Origin: Cellulomonas sp. C5510
Lineage (GTDB): Bacteria > Actinomycetota > Actinomycetes > Actinomycetales > Cellulomonadaceae
Length of the DNA: 64,000 bases
Reading direction: 5' to 3'
Assembly: GCF_019797765.1 (NCBI RefSeq)
Contig: NZ_CP081862.1
Coordinates: forward strand, 620,001 to 684,000
Below the pieces are notes generated by a model. The model worked only from the letters and a program-made list of their open reading frames with translations. It ran no database searches and had not been told where the DNA came from. The position numbers and the translations under genes are program-made. This document shows positions 62,083 to 64,000 of the stretch, in pieces (the stretch's first letter is position 1; each line of letters begins with the position of its first letter).

Positions 62083-63303
62083 TCACTGGGCGGCGTCGGC
62101 GAGGGCCGTGGCCGGGTCGGTCTGACCCGCCACCGCTCCGGAGAGCGCCTCACCGAGCCGGGTCGCGACGGACGCGAAGGACGAGCCGAGGTCCTCGGTG
62201 CGGCTGCGCGCCGCGCCGACCGCCTCCACCCACGGCACCAGGCGCGGGTCGTCCGCGGCCTGCTGCTCCGCCTGGTCCGCGTACGGCGAGATGTACGTCT
62301 GGCCCTCGAGCCAGCCCGCGAGGTTCTCGCGCGAGGTGAAGCAGGAGGCGAACTCGCCGGCCGCGGTCACGATCGCCGGGTCCTCGTTCTGGACCACGTT
62401 GATGAACTCGCCGCCGAGCGGGCTCGGCGCGGGGCCGCCGTCCGGGGCGGGGATCGGCACGACGGCGTAGTTCACGTCGCTGTCGTCGAGCGTGTTGAGC
62501 TGCCAGGTGCCGTTGACCATCATCGCGGCGTGGCCGGCGGTGAACTGGTCGCGGATCTCCTGCTGGTTCAGGGTGACGTTCTCGCCGGAGGCGTACCCGT
62601 CGGCGACCAGGTCGGTCCAGAGCGTCAGCGCCTCGACGGCCTCGGGGGAGCCGACGTCCGTGAGCTCCGCGCCCGCGCCCCAGAAGAACGGCAGGAACTG
62701 GAACGTGCCCTCCTGGTCGGGGCGGGCGGAGAACGCGATGCCGTAGCGGCCGGTCGCCGGGTCGGTGAGCGTCTGCGCGGCCGACGTCAGGGAGTCCCAG
62801 TCGGTGGGGGGTTCGAGCCCGGCCTCCGCGAAGGCGTCCACGTCGTAGAACAGCGCGAGGGTGTTGGAGCCGAACGGCGCGCCGTAGGTCTTCCCCTCGT
62901 AGACGCCCGAGGCCACGATGTTCGGCTGCATCTCGCTGGTGTCGATCCCCGCGGCCTCGTTGTCCGCGAGGATCCCGGTCTCCGCGAACTGCGCGACGTT
63001 CGGGTTGTCGAGGATCAGCAGGTCGGGCAGGTCACCGGTCGACGCGGCGCGCGTGTACTTGTCGTAGATGTTGTCGCTGACGGTGCGCTCGATGGTGATG
63101 CCGGTCTCGTCCTCGCAGGTCGCGATGAGCTCCTCGAACGGGGACCCGCCGGTGTTGTACTGCGTGAACCCGTCCCAGAACGTGAGCTGCGTGGGGTCGC
63201 CCGAGGACTCGCCGCCACCGCCGGAACCACAGGCGGTCGCGAGCAGGGCGAGGGGGAGAGCGAGGGCGGCGGCAGGGGCCAAGCGTCGTTGCTTCACGGT
63301 CAT
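62083..63303 (-). CDS. ABC sugar-binding lipoprotein (CUT1)
   Basis: 406 residues from the ATG, or 404 from the GTG at 63297. The GTG is likely, because AGAGAGG directly abuts the ATG but lies six bases before the GTG. Lipobox LATAC, then a family 1 solute-binding fold (LTFWDGFTQYNTGGSPFEEL, DLLILDNPNVAQF). First gene of the operon, under two LacI-type operators. Confidence 0.92.
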   Translation of the reverse strand: MTVKQRRLAPAAALALPLALLATACGSGGGGESSGDPTQLTFWDGFTQYNTGGSPFEELIATCEDETGITIERTVSDNIYDKYTRAASTGDLPDLLILDNPNVAQFAETGILADNEAAGIDTSEMQPNIVASGVYEGKTYGAPFGSNTLALFYDVDAFAEAGLEPPTDWDSLTSAAQTLTDPATGRYGIAFSARPDQEGTFQFLPFFWGAGAELTDVGSPEAVEALTLWTDLVADGYASGENVTLNQQEIRDQFTAGHAAMMVNGTWQLNTLDDSDVNYAVVPIPAPDGGPAPSPLGGEFINVVQNEDPAIVTAAGEFASCFTSRENLAGWLEGQTYISPYADQAEQQAADDPRLVPWVEAVGAARSRTEDLGSSFASVATRLGEALSGAVAGQTDPATALADAAQ

Positions 63304-63340
63304 CCTCTCTGATGAGCGGCGGTGCGGGTCCTCATGTGGA

Positions 63341-63414
63341 GAACCGGTTCACCGATGCGCGGCACCGTATCGTCGCGGCGCGCGGCGGATCAAGGGGGTC
63401 AGGAGAACCGGTTC
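63341..63414 (-). promoter_or_regulatory. Promoter of the xylosidase operon with two LacI-type operators
   Basis: Minus strand: TTGATC (63393 to 63388), 18 bases, TACGGT (63369 to 63364). The same GAGAACCGGTTCACCGAT sequence, with core palindrome GAACCGGTTC, occurs at 63339-63356 and 63403-63420: one copy just after the transcript start, the other just upstream of the -35. This layout fits repression by the LacI protein encoded next door. Confidence 0.75.
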
Positions 63415-63551
63415 ACCGATCGTGACCGGATCGTGACCTGCGGCCCCCTTCGCACCAGGTCGTCATCTCCGGGCGAGGCCGTCAGGTCGGCGGGGCGCCG
63501 CCGGCCGCACGTGACGACCTCTCGCTCCGCCCGAGCGCCCGGGGCCGCGTG

Positions 63552-64000
63552 TCAGGCGCGCAGGCCGCGGCCCGCGGGGCCCGTCGACCCGTGCTCGTGC
63601 AGGACCGCCGGCAGCAGGTCCACCGCGCCGCCCGCCGCGCCCGCCAGCTCGTCCAGCGCCCGCTCGACCGCGCGGGACACCATCGCCCGGCCCGGCAGGT
63701 CCACGAGCGTCGTTCCCGGGTGCAGCGGGAGGAACTGCTCCGCCGGCGCCAGCGCCAGCACCGACACGTCGCCCGGCACCGAGCGACCGCGACGGGCCAG
63801 CTCCGCGGTCAGGTCGTCGAACGACGCGAGGCCGAGCACCAGGACGCCGGTGAGGCCCGGCAGCGTGGTCAGCACCTCGTCCAGCCACCGGCCGGCCGCT
63901 CCCGGTCCCGGCAGGCACGGCACGACCGCGCCCCGCAGCCCGAGCTCGGCGCAGGTCTGGGCGAACGCCGTGCGGTAGCGGTACCGGAACGCCAGCTCGT
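63552..64000 (-). CDS. LacI-family regulator, C-terminal part (runs off the window)
   Basis: About 148 C-terminal residues are visible; the start and the DNA-binding domain lie beyond base 64000. The end resembles the sugar-binding domain of LacI proteins (RYRTAF, GVLVLGLASFDDLTAEL, SVPGDVSVLAL, a TTLVDLPGRAMVSRAVERAL helix). The loop that usually reads GFDD is altered to LAPAE. Adjacent and upstream on the same strand as the operon, it is the likely reader of the two GAACCGGTTC operators. Confidence 0.78.
   Translation of the reverse strand, partial: ELAFRYRYRTAFAQTCAELGLRGAVVPCLPGPGAAGRWLDEVLTTLPGLTGVLVLGLASFDDLTAELARRGRSVPGDVSVLALAPAEQFLPLHPGTTLVDLPGRAMVSRAVERALDELAGAAGGAVDLLPAVLHEHGSTGPAGRGLRA

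Overview
The window is a very GC-rich (well above 70% by eye) actinobacterial chromosome segment. It has GTG starts, GTGA/ATGA gene overlaps, many leaderless genes with a TAnnnT box 6-7 bases before the start codon, an LAxTG (sortase E type) surface protein, a DtxR/IdeR iron regulator and several plant-sugar uptake loci next to a complete chemotaxis locus. This mix points to a motile, saccharolytic member of the Micrococcales, most likely Cellulomonas or a close relative. The genus is inferred from gene content only. I saw no tRNA, rRNA, insertion sequence, CRISPR or prophage.

Region 1 (1-15.4 kb) is a chemotaxis locus: cheA, cheW, three chemoreceptors, a sugar-binding lipoprotein translationally coupled to a fourth chemoreceptor, a cheB that is split into separate receiver and methylesterase genes, cheR, then two cheY genes each followed by a CheX/CheC-like gene. 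At least five transcription starts in this block carry the same CTCAC-N15-GCCGAT pattern, the signature of a flagellar FliA/WhiG-type sigma factor.

Region 2 (15.4-38.3 kb) is mostly housekeeping: a purine-type NCS2 permease, UDP-glucose dehydrogenase, a DUF559/Vsr-like nuclease gene bracketed by two related long hairpins, a MarR-MFS pair, a DUF4012 protein, a repeat-rich 490-bp gap, an LAxTG protein, divergent serC and dtxR-type genes, a c-di-AMP-riboswitch-controlled NlpC/P60 hydrolase, an HNH nuclease, a tandem universal stress protein, an Lrp/AsnC regulator with an arginine/ornithine pair (ddaH, rocD), a CAP-domain membrane protein, an aldo/keto reductase, an OsmC protein, and a TerC transporter with a manganese riboswitch.

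Region 3 (38.4-64 kb) holds three sugar loci. (a) 38.4-46.5 kb: ROK repressor, CUT1 ABC importer, GH15-like and GH31 enzymes, probably for an isomaltose-type alpha-glucan. (b) 46.6-55.0 kb: a CUT2 ABC importer, SIS isomerase, FGGY kinase and small transaldolase facing a SorC regulator and a ribulose-phosphate-3-epimerase homologue; the sugar is not known. (c) 58.2-64 kb: a CUT1 importer with a GH31 alpha-xylosidase-like enzyme under a LacI regulator that runs off the window edge. Between (b) and (c) lie a TetR-ABC exporter operon and an ArsR gene with an unknown 75-residue partner. Operators and promoters can be read for most of these loci.

The best candidates for something undescribed are the binding-protein/chemoreceptor pair without a transporter, the split cheB, the hairpin-bracketed nuclease gene, the SorC-linked sugar pathway and the ArsR-linked small protein.
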